Part shown: piece after piece, positions 1 to 9,614 of the stretch | Numbering within the stretch: position 1 is the stretch's first letter | Layout: each line of letters opens with the position of its first letter | Assembly: GCA_002170165.1 (NCBI GenBank) | Contig: NHFY01000034.1 | Span: forward strand, 1-64,000 | Direction: 5' to 3' | Source of the DNA: Flavobacteriales bacterium TMED123 | GTDB taxonomy: Bacteria > Bacteroidota > Bacteroidia > Flavobacteriales > BACL11 | Length of the DNA: 64,000 bases | The notes under the pieces: model-generated | Databases searched by the model: none | Seen by the model: the letters and a program-made list of their open reading frames with translations, nothing else | What the model was told of the DNA's origin: nothing | Translations under genes and position numbers: made by a program

Positions 1-2
1 AG

Positions 3-2750
3 GGCGGAATGAATGTGACTTTGGAAGTTTCAGTTGTAGATGTGATTAGAGCCTTGGCAAATAATACAAATGATGAGAACTTCAATATTGCAATTGCAAA
101 TGCTCAGCAAATGCAAAAGAACTCCCAAGATGATTTTGTTACTTTATTTGATTTAGAATACGAAAAACTATCTCCAAACAATGGTTTAGCTGTGTTGTTT
201 ATGGCGCAAATGAGAGAAGAGGTTAAAATAAATGCCACTAATAAAGAAGTAGTTACGGTAATAAGAGTAGAGGTAGAGGATGCTATTAGTCGTTCATTCA
301 ATATTTTGCGTTCTCGTATCGATAGATTTGGTGTTACCCAACCTAATATTCAAAGGTTAGAAAATTCTGGTAGAATTTTGGTAGAACTTCCTGGAATTAA
401 AGAGCCAGAAAGAGCTAGAAAGCTTTTGCAATCAACTGCTAAATTAGAGTTTTGGGAAACCTATGAGTATGCGCAATTATTATCTTCATTAGAGGATGCT
501 AATCGATATTTAAGAGAAGAATTAGCGCTTAATGACACTACTGCTAAAAAAGAAGTAGAGGAACTTTTATCAACTAATTTAAATACTGCAGAAAATGAAG
601 ATGCTTCAACTCTACAAGAAGATACATCTGCTAATTCACTATTGAGTAAGTTAGATGGTGATTCGGCAATTGCTGATACCTCTGATGCGCAACTTTCTTT
701 TGAAGAATTTGCAAAAGAGAATCCGCTTTATGCAGTGCTTTATCCAAATATCGATCAGAATAACAGGCCAAATGAAGGTCCTGTAGTGGGCTATTGCAGC
801 ATTAAGGATACTACAGTGCTTAATCAATATTTAGGAGATGTAGAGTTGATGAAAAACTTCCCACTTGATGTAAAATTTGCTTATACGGTTAAGCCATATG
901 ATCCTGATGGTAAGTTTATGCAATTGGTAGCCTTAAAACAAAGTGGAAGAGATGGTAAAGCATCATTAGAGGGAGATGTCGTAACAGATGCTAGACAAGA
1001 ATTCGGCCAATTTAATGCAAATCCTGAGGTGTCTATGACTATGAATTCAGAGGGGGCAAAGCAGTGGAAAAGACTAACGGCAGAAAATATAGGGAAAAGT
1101 GTAGCAATCGTTCTAGACGGATTTGTATACTCTTTCCCAACAGTCCAAAGTGAAATTTCAGGAGGTCGTTCTCAAATTACTGGAAACTTTACTATTAATG
1201 AGGCTAACGATTTAGCCAATATTCTAAAATCTGGAAAATTACCAGCTCCAGCTCGTATTATTGAGGAAGCCATTGTCGGGCCATCTTTGGGTGAGGAAGC
1301 GATAAATGCAGGATTAAAATCATTTATTATTGCACTTGTTATTGTGCTTATTTACATGATTTTTTATTATTCTGGTGCAGGTTTGGTATCTAACATTGCA
1401 TTGCTGGCTAATATTTTTTTCATATTTGGTGTACTTTCTTCAATTGGAGCAGTATTAACACTACCGGGAATAGCAGGTATAGTGCTAACCATTGGTATGT
1501 CAGTAGATGCAAATGTGCTTATTTATGAAAGAATTCGTGAGGAATTAAAAGGAGGAAAAGGAATTCGTTTAGCGATAAAGGATGGTTATAATAATGCCTA
1601 TAATGCTATTATTGATGCCAATGTTACCACTTTGCTTACGGGGATTGTACTTTACACTTTTGGAACTGGCCCAATTAAAGGATTTGCTACTACTCTTATT
1701 ATAGGTATCCTTACTTCACTTTTCTCAGCTATCTTTATTACACGCTTAGTGATATCTTGGAGGTTAAATAAAAACAAAGAAGTAAAATTTGCTACCAAAC
1801 TCACTGATGGTGCATTCAAAAACACAGCTATTGATTTCCTTGGTAAAAGAAAAAGATTTTACATTTTCTCAGCACTTATTATATTAATGGGAATTTTCTC
1901 ATTGGTAACTAAAGGGTTGAATTATGGAGTTGATTTTGTTGGTGGAAGGTCCTATGTGGTTCGCTTTGATAATACAGTAGATAATGAAAGATTAAGAGCT
2001 GAACTGACAACTGTTTTTGTAGATAGTGAAGGATTGAAATATGCTCCTCAGGTAAAAACTTTTGGAGACGATAATCAGGTAAAAGTGACTACTAAATTCA
2101 TGATAGATGAAAACTCTGCAAACGCAGATGAAATAGTTGAAGCAAAATTGAATGAAGGGCTTGCTAAAATGAGCATGAATTATCAAGTAATGAGTTCGCA
2201 AAAGGTCGGCCCAACAATTGCTGATGATATTAAAGATGCTGCAGTATGGTCAATATTTTTCTCTTTGCTTATTATCTTTTTATATATTCTTTTTAGATTT
2301 AGAAAATGGCAATTCTCTTTAGGTGCAGTTGCTGCAGTATTTCATGATGTCCTAATTGTGCTTTCTATTTTTTCTGTCTGCTATGGAATAATGCCTTTTT
2401 CATTGGAGATTGACCAAGCCTTTATTGCGGCTATTTTAACCATTATAGGATATTCACTTAACGATACGGTTGTTGTTTTTGATAGGGTGAGGGAGTATCT
2501 CGGAATGCATAAAAAACGCGAAATTGAAATGGTGATGAATGGTGCACTTAATAGTACTTTAAGTAGAACGATTAATACTTCCATGACTACATTCTTTGTG
2601 CTTTTAGTAATATTTATTTTCGGGGGAGAAGTAATTAGAGGATTTATGTTTGCTTTAATGGTGGGTGTGCTTGTAGGAACATATTCTTCACTTTTTGTAG
2701 CCTCGCCAATAATGCTTGATACCCTTAAAAGAAAAAATATTAAAGAATAA
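3..2750 (+). CDS. secDF: Protein translocase SecDF fusion (5' partial)
   Basis: Membrane fusion of SecD and SecF, which uses the proton motive force to help SecYEG release exported proteins. The reading frame is open through the left window edge. The first ATG (base 9) falls inside the conserved G-G-M-N-V-T-L-E-V segment of the SecD first periplasmic region, so the true start and roughly the first hundred residues lie outside the window. Counting from that ATG, SecD transmembrane helices lie at about 435-595 with the conserved M-S-V-D-A-N-V-L-I-Y-E-R motif near 496. The SecF half starts near 610, with G-V-D-F-V-G-G-R near 640 and the S-L-N-D-T-V-V-V-F-D-R-V-R motif near 815. The insert at about 180-235 is rich in Ser, Asp and Glu and looks poorly conserved. 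A terminator follows directly. Identification is very secure. Confidence 0.97.
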   Translation, partial: GGMNVTLEVSVVDVIRALANNTNDENFNIAIANAQQMQKNSQDDFVTLFDLEYEKLSPNNGLAVLFMAQMREEVKINATNKEVVTVIRVEVEDAISRSFNILRSRIDRFGVTQPNIQRLENSGRILVELPGIKEPERARKLLQSTAKLEFWETYEYAQLLSSLEDANRYLREELALNDTTAKKEVEELLSTNLNTAENEDASTLQEDTSANSLLSKLDGDSAIADTSDAQLSFEEFAKENPLYAVLYPNIDQNNRPNEGPVVGYCSIKDTTVLNQYLGDVELMKNFPLDVKFAYTVKPYDPDGKFMQLVALKQSGRDGKASLEGDVVTDARQEFGQFNANPEVSMTMNSEGAKQWKRLTAENIGKSVAIVLDGFVYSFPTVQSEISGGRSQITGNFTINEANDLANILKSGKLPAPARIIEEAIVGPSLGEEAINAGLKSFIIALVIVLIYMIFYYSGAGLVSNIALLANIFFIFGVLSSIGAVLTLPGIAGIVLTIGMSVDANVLIYERIREELKGGKGIRLAIKDGYNNAYNAIIDANVTTLLTGIVLYTFGTGPIKGFATTLIIGILTSLFSAIFITRLVISWRLNKNKEVKFATKLTDGAFKNTAIDFLGKRKRFYIFSALIILMGIFSLVTKGLNYGVDFVGGRSYVVRFDNTVDNERLRAELTTVFVDSEGLKYAPQVKTFGDDNQVKVTTKFMIDENSANADEIVEAKLNEGLAKMSMNYQVMSSQKVGPTIADDIKDAAVWSIFFSLLIIFLYILFRFRKWQFSLGAVAAVFHDVLIVLSIFSVCYGIMPFSLEIDQAFIAAILTIIGYSLNDTVVVFDRVREYLGMHKKREIEMVMNGALNSTLSRTINTSMTTFFVLLVIFIFGGEVIRGFMFALMVGVLVGTYSSLFVASPIMLDTLKRKNIKE

Positions 2751-2773
2751 ATAGATTATTTATTTTATATAAT

Positions 2774-2803
2774 AAGCCCTTTACTTAAGAGGGCTTTTTT
2801 TAT
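2774..2803 (+). terminator. Rho-independent terminator after secDF
   Basis: A 7-bp stem (AAGCCCT, 2774-2780, pairing with AGGGCTT, 2790-2796) with a 9-nt loop is followed by a T tract. The tract continues into TATTTTTG (2801-2808), which matches the Bacteroidota -7 consensus TAnnTTTG. It lies too close to the tatA ATG (2813) to be a normal promoter, unless the transcript is leaderless. Confidence 0.8.
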
Positions 2804-2812
2804 TTTTGCTTT

Positions 2813-3013
2813 ATGTTATTATTTATAGGGGGTGCTGAGATATTAATTATTCTACTTTTTGTTGTGCTTTTTTTTGGTGCCAATAAAATTCCAGAATTGG
2901 CAAAAGGATTAGGTAAGGCCATGCGCGAATTGAAAGATGCATCCAATGAGATTAAAAAAGATATTCGCGAAAGCACTAATAAAATAAAAGACGACCTTGA
3001 TATAGATAAATAA
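2813..3013 (+). CDS. tatA: Twin-arginine translocase subunit TatA/TatE
   Basis: Small pore-forming subunit of the Tat pathway, which exports folded proteins across the inner membrane. The 66-residue protein has the expected order: a short N-terminus, one transmembrane helix (about residues 7-23), the F-G hinge, and an amphipathic helix starting I-P-E-L-A-K-G-L-G-K-A. A charged Lys/Asp/Glu-rich tail follows. No tatC is seen in this window, so the partner must be encoded elsewhere. Its stop codon overlaps the start of the antiporter gene by one base, suggesting co-transcription. Confidence 0.93.
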   Translation: MLLFIGGAEILIILLFVVLFFGANKIPELAKGLGKAMRELKDASNEIKKDIRESTNKIKDDLDIDK

Positions 3014-3957
3014 TGACGGAGGCATTCTTTTTTATTTTCGGATTCGTATTGCTTTATTTAGGAGGTGAGTCTTTAGTAAAAGGTGCAGTATCTCTTTCAG
3101 CTAAGTTAAGAATATCAACATTAATTGTTGGGCTTACAATTATCTCTTTTGCAACTTCTGCTCCAGAACTTTTTGTGAGTTTGCAAGCCGCATTTGAAGG
3201 AAAATCAAACATAGCTTTTGGGAATGTTATTGGTTCTAATATTGCTAATATAGCATTGGTATTAGGTCTTACTGCCATGATTTTTAGGGTAAAAATCAGT
3301 AAACAAACGCTACAATTCAATTATCCATTTATGCTTCTTTCTTCCATAGCACTAGCGGTTGTTTTGTATTTTACAAATGTATTAAGCACTGCAATTGGTT
3401 TTGTATTTATAGCTACATTGCTGTTGTTTTTAGCCTATTTGGTTAAGCAAGCTAAATTAGATAGGGTAACTAATTCGCATCAAGAAGAACAAACAAAATC
3501 GTCCATATTGCAGGCTTATGGCGGAATATTATTAGGAATTGTCTTACTCAAATTTGGAGCAGACTGGCTAGTTGAAGGCACTATCTATATTGCAAAATCT
3601 TTAAATATTTCTGATAGAATTATTGCCGTCAGTGTATTAGCAATAGGCACAAGTATTCCTGAATTGGCTACTTCTATAGTTGCCGCACTAAAAAAGCAAG
3701 AAAATTTAGCTGTTGGCAATCTTATTGGCTCAAATATTTTTAATGTTTTGGCTGTACTTGGTATTACTGCTGCAATAAAACCTTTAACAGTTAATGATCT
3801 TCAAATTATATCATTTGATATTTCATGGATGTTAGGCATTTCCTTTGTATTAGGAATTTTTATTTATGTACGGTCTAAATATGTAATTAGTAGAAAAGAA
3901 GGTGCTTTTTTGTTTCTGCTTTACTTAGCTTACATTTTCTTTTTAATCAATAAATAA
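3013..3957 (+). CDS. Calcium/sodium antiporter, YrbG-like (CaCA family)
   Basis: Integral membrane cation/Ca2+ exchanger of 314 residues with about ten hydrophobic segments. The two inverted alpha-repeats that form the ion site are clear. The first, near residues 46-85, contains F-A-T-S-A-P-E-L, then G-N-V-I-G-S-N-I. The second, near 208-250, contains A-I-G-T-S-I-P-E-L, then G-N-L-I-G-S-N-I-F-N. Both acidic residues of the P-E-L motifs are intact. The gene is translationally coupled to tatA by a 1-base overlap. Exact ion specificity (Ca2+/Na+ or K+-dependent) cannot be read from the sequence. Confidence 0.93.
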   Translation: MTEAFFFIFGFVLLYLGGESLVKGAVSLSAKLRISTLIVGLTIISFATSAPELFVSLQAAFEGKSNIAFGNVIGSNIANIALVLGLTAMIFRVKISKQTLQFNYPFMLLSSIALAVVLYFTNVLSTAIGFVFIATLLLFLAYLVKQAKLDRVTNSHQEEQTKSSILQAYGGILLGIVLLKFGADWLVEGTIYIAKSLNISDRIIAVSVLAIGTSIPELATSIVAALKKQENLAVGNLIGSNIFNVLAVLGITAAIKPLTVNDLQIISFDISWMLGISFVLGIFIYVRSKYVISRKEGAFLFLLYLAYIFFLINK

Positions 3958-4007
3958 AAAAAGCAGCCAGCTAATGAGTGCCTTTTCCTAATGTTTAAAA
4001 ATTAATA

Positions 4008-5018
4008 TTAAACTTTTGCTGATTTTACAGTTTGTATAATTCTTGCTGCAATTTTGTAAGGATCTCCATTTGAGGCTGGTCGTCTATCTTCTAACCACCC
4101 TTTCCAACCTTGTTCAACTGTTATAATTGGAATTCGGATTGAAGCTCCTCTATCTGAAATTCCATAAGAAAAATCGTTAATGGAAGCTGTTTCATGTAAA
4201 CCTGTTAGTCTTTGTTCATTGTATTCCCCATAAACTGCAATATGTTCATTTGTAACAGGTCGGAATGCTTCACATATTTTCTCATAGGTTTTTTGATTGC
4301 CACATTCCCTCAAAGTAGAATTAGAAAAATTAGCATGCATCCCTGAGCCATTCCAATCTCCTTTTATAGGTTTTGGATGGTATTCTATGTAATAATTGTA
4401 GTCTTCTGTGAGTCTATCTAGCAAATATCTTGCTACCCAAAGTTCGTCTCCTGCTCTTTTGGCGCCTTTTGCAAACAATTGAAATTCCCATTGTCCGCAT
4501 GCAACTTCTTGGTTTATACCTTCAAAATTAATTCCAGCTTCTATACAAATGTCAGCATGTTCTTCTACCAAATTTCTGCCATGGGTGTTTTTCCCTCCTA
4601 CAGAGCAATAGTACAATCCTTGGGGTCCTGGATAGCCGCCCAAAGGAAAGCCTAATGGTAATTGAGTGTCTACATCCATTATAAAATATTCTTGTTCAAA
4701 TCCGAACCAGAAATCATTATTGTCATCATCAATTTGTGCTCTTGCGTTTGATTGATGAGGCGTCCCGTCTGCATTCAAGACCTCAGTCATTACCAAAAAG
4801 CCATTTACTCTTTCTGGATCAGTAAAAATAGCAACAGGTTTTAATAAACAATCAGATGAATTTCCTTCTGCTTGTTGGGTTGAACTTCCATCAAAAGACC
4901 AAATAGGACAGTCCTCTAATTTACCACTAAAATTATTTACCACTTTGGTTTTGCTTCTCATGTTTTGAGTAGGAGCGTAACCATCAAGCCATATATATTC
5001 AAGTTTGGATTTTGCCAT
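4008..5018 (-). CDS. glnA: Glutamine synthetase, eukaryotic-like GSII type
   Basis: ATP-dependent condensation of glutamate and ammonia to glutamine. At 336 residues the protein is much shorter than bacterial GSI (about 470) or GSIII (about 700) and matches the GSII family. Characteristic segments are W-S-F-D-G-S-S-T-Q-Q near residue 44, G-S-G-M-H-A-N-F-S near 222, and S-Y-G-I-S-D-R-G-A-S-I-R-I-P near 285. I choose the ATG at 5018 (M-A-K-S-K-L-E-Y). The frame extends 12 codons further upstream, but that stretch is Lys/Asn-rich, atypical for the family, and lies in the AT-rich leader. The gene is transcribed divergently from the PorE-like gene, with about 190 bp between starts. Confidence 0.93.
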   Translation of the reverse strand: MAKSKLEYIWLDGYAPTQNMRSKTKVVNNFSGKLEDCPIWSFDGSSTQQAEGNSSDCLLKPVAIFTDPERVNGFLVMTEVLNADGTPHQSNARAQIDDDNNDFWFGFEQEYFIMDVDTQLPLGFPLGGYPGPQGLYYCSVGGKNTHGRNLVEEHADICIEAGINFEGINQEVACGQWEFQLFAKGAKRAGDELWVARYLLDRLTEDYNYYIEYHPKPIKGDWNGSGMHANFSNSTLRECGNQKTYEKICEAFRPVTNEHIAVYGEYNEQRLTGLHETASINDFSYGISDRGASIRIPIITVEQGWKGWLEDRRPASNGDPYKIAARIIQTVKSAKV

Positions 5019-5166
5019 TTTTTTTATTTTAGAATTAGTAATTTTCTTTAACAATTACAAAAAAACAATTTTTTATTTTTCACTTAATTATTTGAACAGT
5101 TCGTTTTTGCTTGACTTATCAAAACTTTATTAACAAATGATTGTTTTATTAAAATATAGCATTTTA

Positions 5167-5195
5167 TTGTATTTGTAAATTATTCTTTATTTTAG
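5167..5195 (+). promoter_or_regulatory. Candidate promoter of the PorE-like gene
   Basis: TTG (5167-5169), an 18-bp spacer, then TATTTTAG (5188-5195), one mismatch from the Bacteroidota -7 consensus TAnnTTTG. It ends 14 bp before the ATG, so the leader would be very short. The rest of the 5019-5209 intergenic region holds only AT-rich sequence, and I see no clear opposing promoter for the glutamine synthetase gene. Confidence 0.3.
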
Positions 5196-5209
5196 CAAAG
5201 TTTTAAAAA

Positions 5210-7303
5210 ATGAAAAAGATGAATAATTTCTTAAAAATCATATTGTTGAATTTATGCTTGCTTGTAGCATTACAAGTTGGCGCTCAAAGCAGCAATTATT
5301 CCAAAACTAAAAAGGCGGATAAAGCATTTTTGGTAGAACAGTACTACAAAGCTGCTGACCTTTACAAGAAAGCATATAAAAAAACCAAGAATAGGGCATT
5401 AAAGGCAGAAATCACTTTTAAGCAAGCAGAATGTTATCGATTAACCGGATTGGATAGAGATGCAAAACGAGCTGAAAGTTATTATAAAAGAGCAATAAAA
5501 GCCAAATATCCTGATGTTATTGTGTATTTAAGGTATGCAGACATGTTGAAGAAGAATGCCAAATACTCAGAAGCATTAGAGCAATATAAAAAATATGTAA
5601 AGCTTAACCCTACTGATATTAGAGGAGAAAAGGGAGTAAAATCTTGTAAATTAGCTGTTGACTGGGAAGCAAATCCTACGCGTTATAAAGTTGCAATTAT
5701 GCCTATTGTAAATTCTAGATATGCCGATTTTTCCCCTGCATTTGGAAATAAAGAATATACAGAAATTTATTTTGCGTCTTCGAGAAAAGGCTCAACCGGA
5801 ACTGAACTGGACGAAAGAACAGGGGAGAGCTTCATGGATATTTACAAAACAAGAATTGATAAAAAGGCAAAATGGAGATCTCCTGTTCCAGAAATGGAAA
5901 CTATAAACACAGAAGCAAATGAAGGTCCAATGTATTTGAATGAAAGAGGAAGTGTGATGTATTTTACAAAATGTAAAGTAGAAAAGAAAAAACAATTGGG
6001 ATGCGATATTTTCGTATCACAAAGGAAAGGTAAATTGTGGGCAGAAGCCCAAAAGTTGCAAATAAAAGTAGATAGTGGAGCAAGTGTTGGGCATCCTGCT
6101 ATAACGGATGATGAAAATATGATTTTCTTCTCTTCCGATCAGAAAGAAGGATATGGAGGGAAAGATCTTTGGGTGGTGCAAAAAATCAAAAGAAATCAAT
6201 GGAGTGAACCTATGAATTTAGGTCCAGCTATTAATACTTCAGGAGACGAAATGTTTCCTTTTGTCCATGTTGACGGGACATTGTATTTTGCTTCTGACGG
6301 CCATATTGGAATGGGTGGATTGGATATTTATAAATCAGTTCCAGATAGCAATTTGAGTTTTACTTCTGTTGTCAACTTAAAATCACCAGTCAATTCTTCT
6401 GGAGATGATTTTGGTATGATTATTGAAAGAAAAGATGAAAGGGGTTATTTTACTTCCAATAGGGCTGGCGGAAAAGGAGGAGATGATATTTATCAATTTG
6501 AATTGCCGCCACTTAAATTTACACTTCAAGGTGTTGTGACAGATTCAAAAACCGGAGCAATTCTAACAGATGCTAATGTGCAACTTGTTGCTGCTGATGG
6601 GTATTCAGATGATAAAAAGACGGACAATACTGGATCGTACAATCATAAAATTAAACCAATTACTTCTTACGAATTGGTAACTTCCTTAGAGGGTTATTTG
6701 AAGAAAAAGAAAACAATGACAACTATTGGAGTTGACAAAAATACTGACTTTGTAATTGATTTTGAGTTGGACCCTGTTGTGAGAGAAATCGTACTACCAA
6801 AAATAGAGTACGACTATGCTAAGTGGGATTTAAGAGAGCAATCAATTCAGGATCTAGATGCGCTTATCATTACTTTGAATGAGAATCCTAATATTACAAT
6901 TGAGTTGCGTTCACATACAGATTATAGAGGAACAGATAAACAGAATCAAATTCTTTCTCAAAAAAGAGCAGATGCTTGTATTAACTATTTAATTGAAAAT
7001 GGCATTGCTGCAGATCGTTTAACTGCATCTGGAATGGGTGAAACAGAGCCTTATGTAATGGAACGTAATGATGCAAAACTGAAAGAAGGAGATGTGCTTT
7101 CAAAAGCATTTATTGATAATTTGAGAAGAGGAAAGCATAAAGAACAAGCGCATCAATACAATAGAAGAACAGCTTTTAAGGTAGTGCGACAGGATTATGT
7201 TCCGCCAAAGCCAATAGAAGAGGAAAAAGAGGTAGAAGGCCCAACCATTGAGTTGAAAGATGTTAAAAATGAAGAAGAAAAAGCAACTGATCAAGATAAG
7301 TAA
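5210..7303 (+). CDS. OmpA-family protein with TPR and beta-propeller, PorE-like
   Basis: Predicted exported envelope protein of 697 residues with a signal peptide ending near A-Q at residues 25-26. Domains in order: TPR-like helices (about 30-145); PD40/WD40-like propeller blades (about 160-430) with recurring F-F-S-S-D or Y-F-A-S-D and G-G-x-D-I/L-Y/W motifs; a carboxypeptidase-regulatory-like beta sandwich (about 437-520); and an OmpA C-terminal peptidoglycan-binding domain (about 530-665). The OmpA domain keeps the ligand residues D571 and R586. This order is that of PorE, a T9SS-associated protein that anchors the machinery to peptidoglycan. The same order also occurs in OmpA proteins next to porP/sprF genes, and no porP is present here. 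An acidic, Lys-rich tail follows. Confidence 0.85.
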   Translation: MKKMNNFLKIILLNLCLLVALQVGAQSSNYSKTKKADKAFLVEQYYKAADLYKKAYKKTKNRALKAEITFKQAECYRLTGLDRDAKRAESYYKRAIKAKYPDVIVYLRYADMLKKNAKYSEALEQYKKYVKLNPTDIRGEKGVKSCKLAVDWEANPTRYKVAIMPIVNSRYADFSPAFGNKEYTEIYFASSRKGSTGTELDERTGESFMDIYKTRIDKKAKWRSPVPEMETINTEANEGPMYLNERGSVMYFTKCKVEKKKQLGCDIFVSQRKGKLWAEAQKLQIKVDSGASVGHPAITDDENMIFFSSDQKEGYGGKDLWVVQKIKRNQWSEPMNLGPAINTSGDEMFPFVHVDGTLYFASDGHIGMGGLDIYKSVPDSNLSFTSVVNLKSPVNSSGDDFGMIIERKDERGYFTSNRAGGKGGDDIYQFELPPLKFTLQGVVTDSKTGAILTDANVQLVAADGYSDDKKTDNTGSYNHKIKPITSYELVTSLEGYLKKKKTMTTIGVDKNTDFVIDFELDPVVREIVLPKIEYDYAKWDLREQSIQDLDALIITLNENPNITIELRSHTDYRGTDKQNQILSQKRADACINYLIENGIAADRLTASGMGETEPYVMERNDAKLKEGDVLSKAFIDNLRRGKHKEQAHQYNRRTAFKVVRQDYVPPKPIEEEKEVEGPTIELKDVKNEEEKATDQDK

Positions 7304-7320
7304 ATCATATATAATATACA

Positions 7321-7352
7321 AAAAAGCGTCCTTTTTTAGGGATGCTTTTTTA
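7321..7352 (+). terminator. Rho-independent terminator after the PorE-like gene
   Basis: AAAAAGCGTCC pairs with GGATGCTTTTT (one G-T pair) around a short loop, with a T tract on the 3' side. It lies between the OmpA-type gene and the purM-like gene and contains the upstream ATG (7342) of the longer purM frame, which argues against that start. Confidence 0.75.
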
Positions 7353-7362
7353 TTTACAAAAA

Positions 7363-8541
7363 ATGACAAACGATAGATACAATCAAAGGGGAGTTTCAGC
7401 CGACAAGGAAGATGTGCATAATGCTATAAAGCATGTAGATAAAGGGCTTTTTCCAAAAGCATTCTGCAAAATTGTTCCAGATTATTTAAGTAAAGATGAA
7501 GAGTATTGTTTAATCATGCATGCGGATGGAGCGGGCACAAAATCTTCATTAGCATATATGTATTGGAAAGAGACAGGAGATTTGTCAGTTTGGAAAGGAA
7601 TTGCTCAAGATGCTCTAATTATGAACATTGACGATCTGCTTTGTGTTGGGGCAACTGAAAATATTATGCTTTCTTCTACTATTGGAAGAAACAAAAACCT
7701 TATTGGAGGAGATGTTCTTTCTGCAATAATAAATGGTACAGAAGAACTAATTGAGGAGTATAAAAAATATGGTATAAGTATCATTTCAACTGGAGGAGAA
7801 ACAGCTGATGTTGGGGATTTAGTGCGTACTATAATTGTAGATTCAACAGTTGTTGCTAGAATGAAAAGAAGTGATGTTATTGATAATGCAAATATAAAAG
7901 CAGGAAATGTAATTATAGGTTTGTCTTCTTCTGGAAAGGCGACTTATGAGAGGGAGTATAATGGAGGAATGGGAAGTAATGGACTCACATCCGCTCGACA
8001 TGATATTTTTTCAAAAATATTAGCAGAAAAATATCCTGAAAGTTTTGATTCTTCTATGCCACAAGATTTAGTATATTCTGGAACCAAGAATCTAACGGAT
8101 AAAATAGATGGAACATCTTTAGATGCAGGAAAATTAGTTTTGTCTCCAACGCGTACTTATGCACCTGTAATAAAAGGAATTTTAGATAAATTTAGAAGTA
8201 AAATTGATGGAATGATTCATTGTAGTGGTGGGGCTCAAACAAAAGTACTTCATTTTGTAAAGGATATTCATATTATAAAAGATAATATGTTTGAATTACC
8301 TCCATTGTTTAAAATGATTCAAGAAGAATCTTCAACAGATTGGAAAGAGATGTATAAAGTATTCAATATGGGACACAGAATGGAATTATATGTTCCTCAA
8401 GAAATTGCGAATGAGATCATTTCTATATCTAATTCTTATGATATTGATGCACGAATAGTAGGTAGAGTGGAGAACTCTGAAACAGGAAAAAAATTAACAA
8501 TCCGTTCCGAATTTGGGACATTTGAATATTTAAGATGCTAG
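7363..8541 (+). CDS. purM: AIR synthase (PurM)-related protein
   Basis: Member of the PurM/AIR synthase family. In purine synthesis this enzyme closes the imidazole ring of formylglycinamidine ribonucleotide using ATP. At 392 residues it is the longer, divergent Bacteroidota type. Recognisable parts are the N-terminal R-Y-N-Q-R-G-V-S segment, the H-A-D-G-A-G-T-K-S motif near residue 50, G-G-E-T-A-D-V-G-D near 144, and the glycine-rich G-L-S-S-S-G-K segment near 186. The start is set at 7363 because the in-frame ATG at 7342 lies inside the preceding terminator hairpin. Its end overlaps prfA by 7 bases. The family assignment is firm; that it is the housekeeping PurM is inferred. Confidence 0.85.
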   Translation: MTNDRYNQRGVSADKEDVHNAIKHVDKGLFPKAFCKIVPDYLSKDEEYCLIMHADGAGTKSSLAYMYWKETGDLSVWKGIAQDALIMNIDDLLCVGATENIMLSSTIGRNKNLIGGDVLSAIINGTEELIEEYKKYGISIISTGGETADVGDLVRTIIVDSTVVARMKRSDVIDNANIKAGNVIIGLSSSGKATYEREYNGGMGSNGLTSARHDIFSKILAEKYPESFDSSMPQDLVYSGTKNLTDKIDGTSLDAGKLVLSPTRTYAPVIKGILDKFRSKIDGMIHCSGGAQTKVLHFVKDIHIIKDNMFELPPLFKMIQEESSTDWKEMYKVFNMGHRMELYVPQEIANEIISISNSYDIDARIVGRVENSETGKKLTIRSEFGTFEYLRC

Positions 8542-9614
8542 ATAAATTAAGTGCAATAAACGATAGGTATCTAGAAGTAGAACAACTTATATCTTCCCCT
8601 GATGCTATGAATGATATGAAGCTCTATGTGCAACTCAGCAAGGAATACAAAGATTTAGAGTCTATTGTAAAAGCTTATAAGGAATACAAGAATCTAGTAG
8701 AAAATATTGATGAAGCGAAAGACATTATAAATAATTCTGATGATGTAGAGATGAAAGAGATGGCTAAAATGGAGTTGGATGAAAATTTGACAAGAAAGGA
8801 GCAAATGGATGAGGACATCAAAGTTTTACTTATTCCTAAAGATCCTGCTGATGCCAAAAATGCAGTAATGGAAATTAGAGCAGGAACTGGAGGTGATGAG
8901 GCTAGTATTTTTGCTGGAGATTTGTATAAAATGTATACTTCTTATGCTTCTGCTAAAGGTTGGAAAACAGAATTGGTAGATGTGGCAGATGGAACAGTTG
9001 GTGGATATAAAGAAATCATCTTTAATATTAATGGAGAGAATGTGTATGGTCAGCTGAAATTCGAATCTGGGGTGCATAGGGTGCAAAGAGTTCCTGAAAC
9101 CGAAACACAAGGAAGGGTACATACTTCAGCAGCAACAGTTATTGTTTTGCCAGAGGCAGAAGAATTTGACATTGAGTTAAAATCAGCTGATATCAGAAAA
9201 GATACTTATTGCTCTTCTGGTCCTGGTGGACAGTCGGTAAACACTACTTATTCTGCGGTTCGTTTAACCCATATTCCAACAGGAGTAGTTGCACAATGTC
9301 AAGACCAAAAATCCCAACATAAAAATTACGATAAAGCTTTAAAAGTTTTGCGCTCTCGTATTTATGAAATGGAGCTTCAAAAAAAGTTGGAAGAGGATGC
9401 GAAAAATAGAAAAACCATGGTTTCTTCTGGAGATAGGTCGGCTAAAATTAGAACTTATAATTATCCTCAAGGAAGGGTGACAGAGCACAGAATTGGGTTA
9501 ACTAAATATAATCTACAAGCAACAATGACGGGAGATATTCAAGAGTTTATTGATGAGTTGCAACTGGCAGAAAATGCAGAAAAACTAAAAGAAGGCACCA
9601 TATCAGATGAATAG
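8535..9614 (+). CDS. prfA: Peptide chain release factor 1
   Basis: Recognises UAA/UAG in the ribosomal A site and triggers hydrolysis of peptidyl-tRNA. The 359-residue length is typical. The universally conserved G-G-Q motif is at residues 231-233 (in [11 protein letters not shown]). The codon-recognition tripeptide appears as P-E-T at 187-189, fitting the P-x-T of RF1 rather than the S-P-F of RF2. The start overlaps the purM-like gene by 7 bases and the end overlaps pyrF by 8, so the three genes should be translated as a coupled set. Confidence 0.97.
   Translation: MLDKLSAINDRYLEVEQLISSPDAMNDMKLYVQLSKEYKDLESIVKAYKEYKNLVENIDEAKDIINNSDDVEMKEMAKMELDENLTRKEQMDEDIKVLLIPKDPADAKNAVMEIRAGTGGDEASIFAGDLYKMYTSYASAKGWKTELVDVADGTVGGYKEIIFNINGENVYGQLKFESGVHRVQRVPETETQGRVHTSAATVIVLPEAEEFDIELKSADIRKDTYCSSGPGGQSVNTTYSAVRLTHIPTGVVAQCQDQKSQHKNYDKALKVLRSRIYEMELQKKLEEDAKNRKTMVSSGDRSAKIRTYNYPQGRVTEHRIGLTKYNLQATMTGDIQEFIDELQLAENAEKLKEGTISDE

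Noticed and set aside
5019-5054. 12-codon extension of glutamine synthetase
   Set aside because: Lys/Asn-rich, not family-like; M-A-K-S-K-L-E-Y is the natural start.
7342-7362. Upstream ATG for the purM-like gene
   Set aside because: It lies in the terminator hairpin of the preceding gene; the ATG at 7363 gives the family N-terminus.
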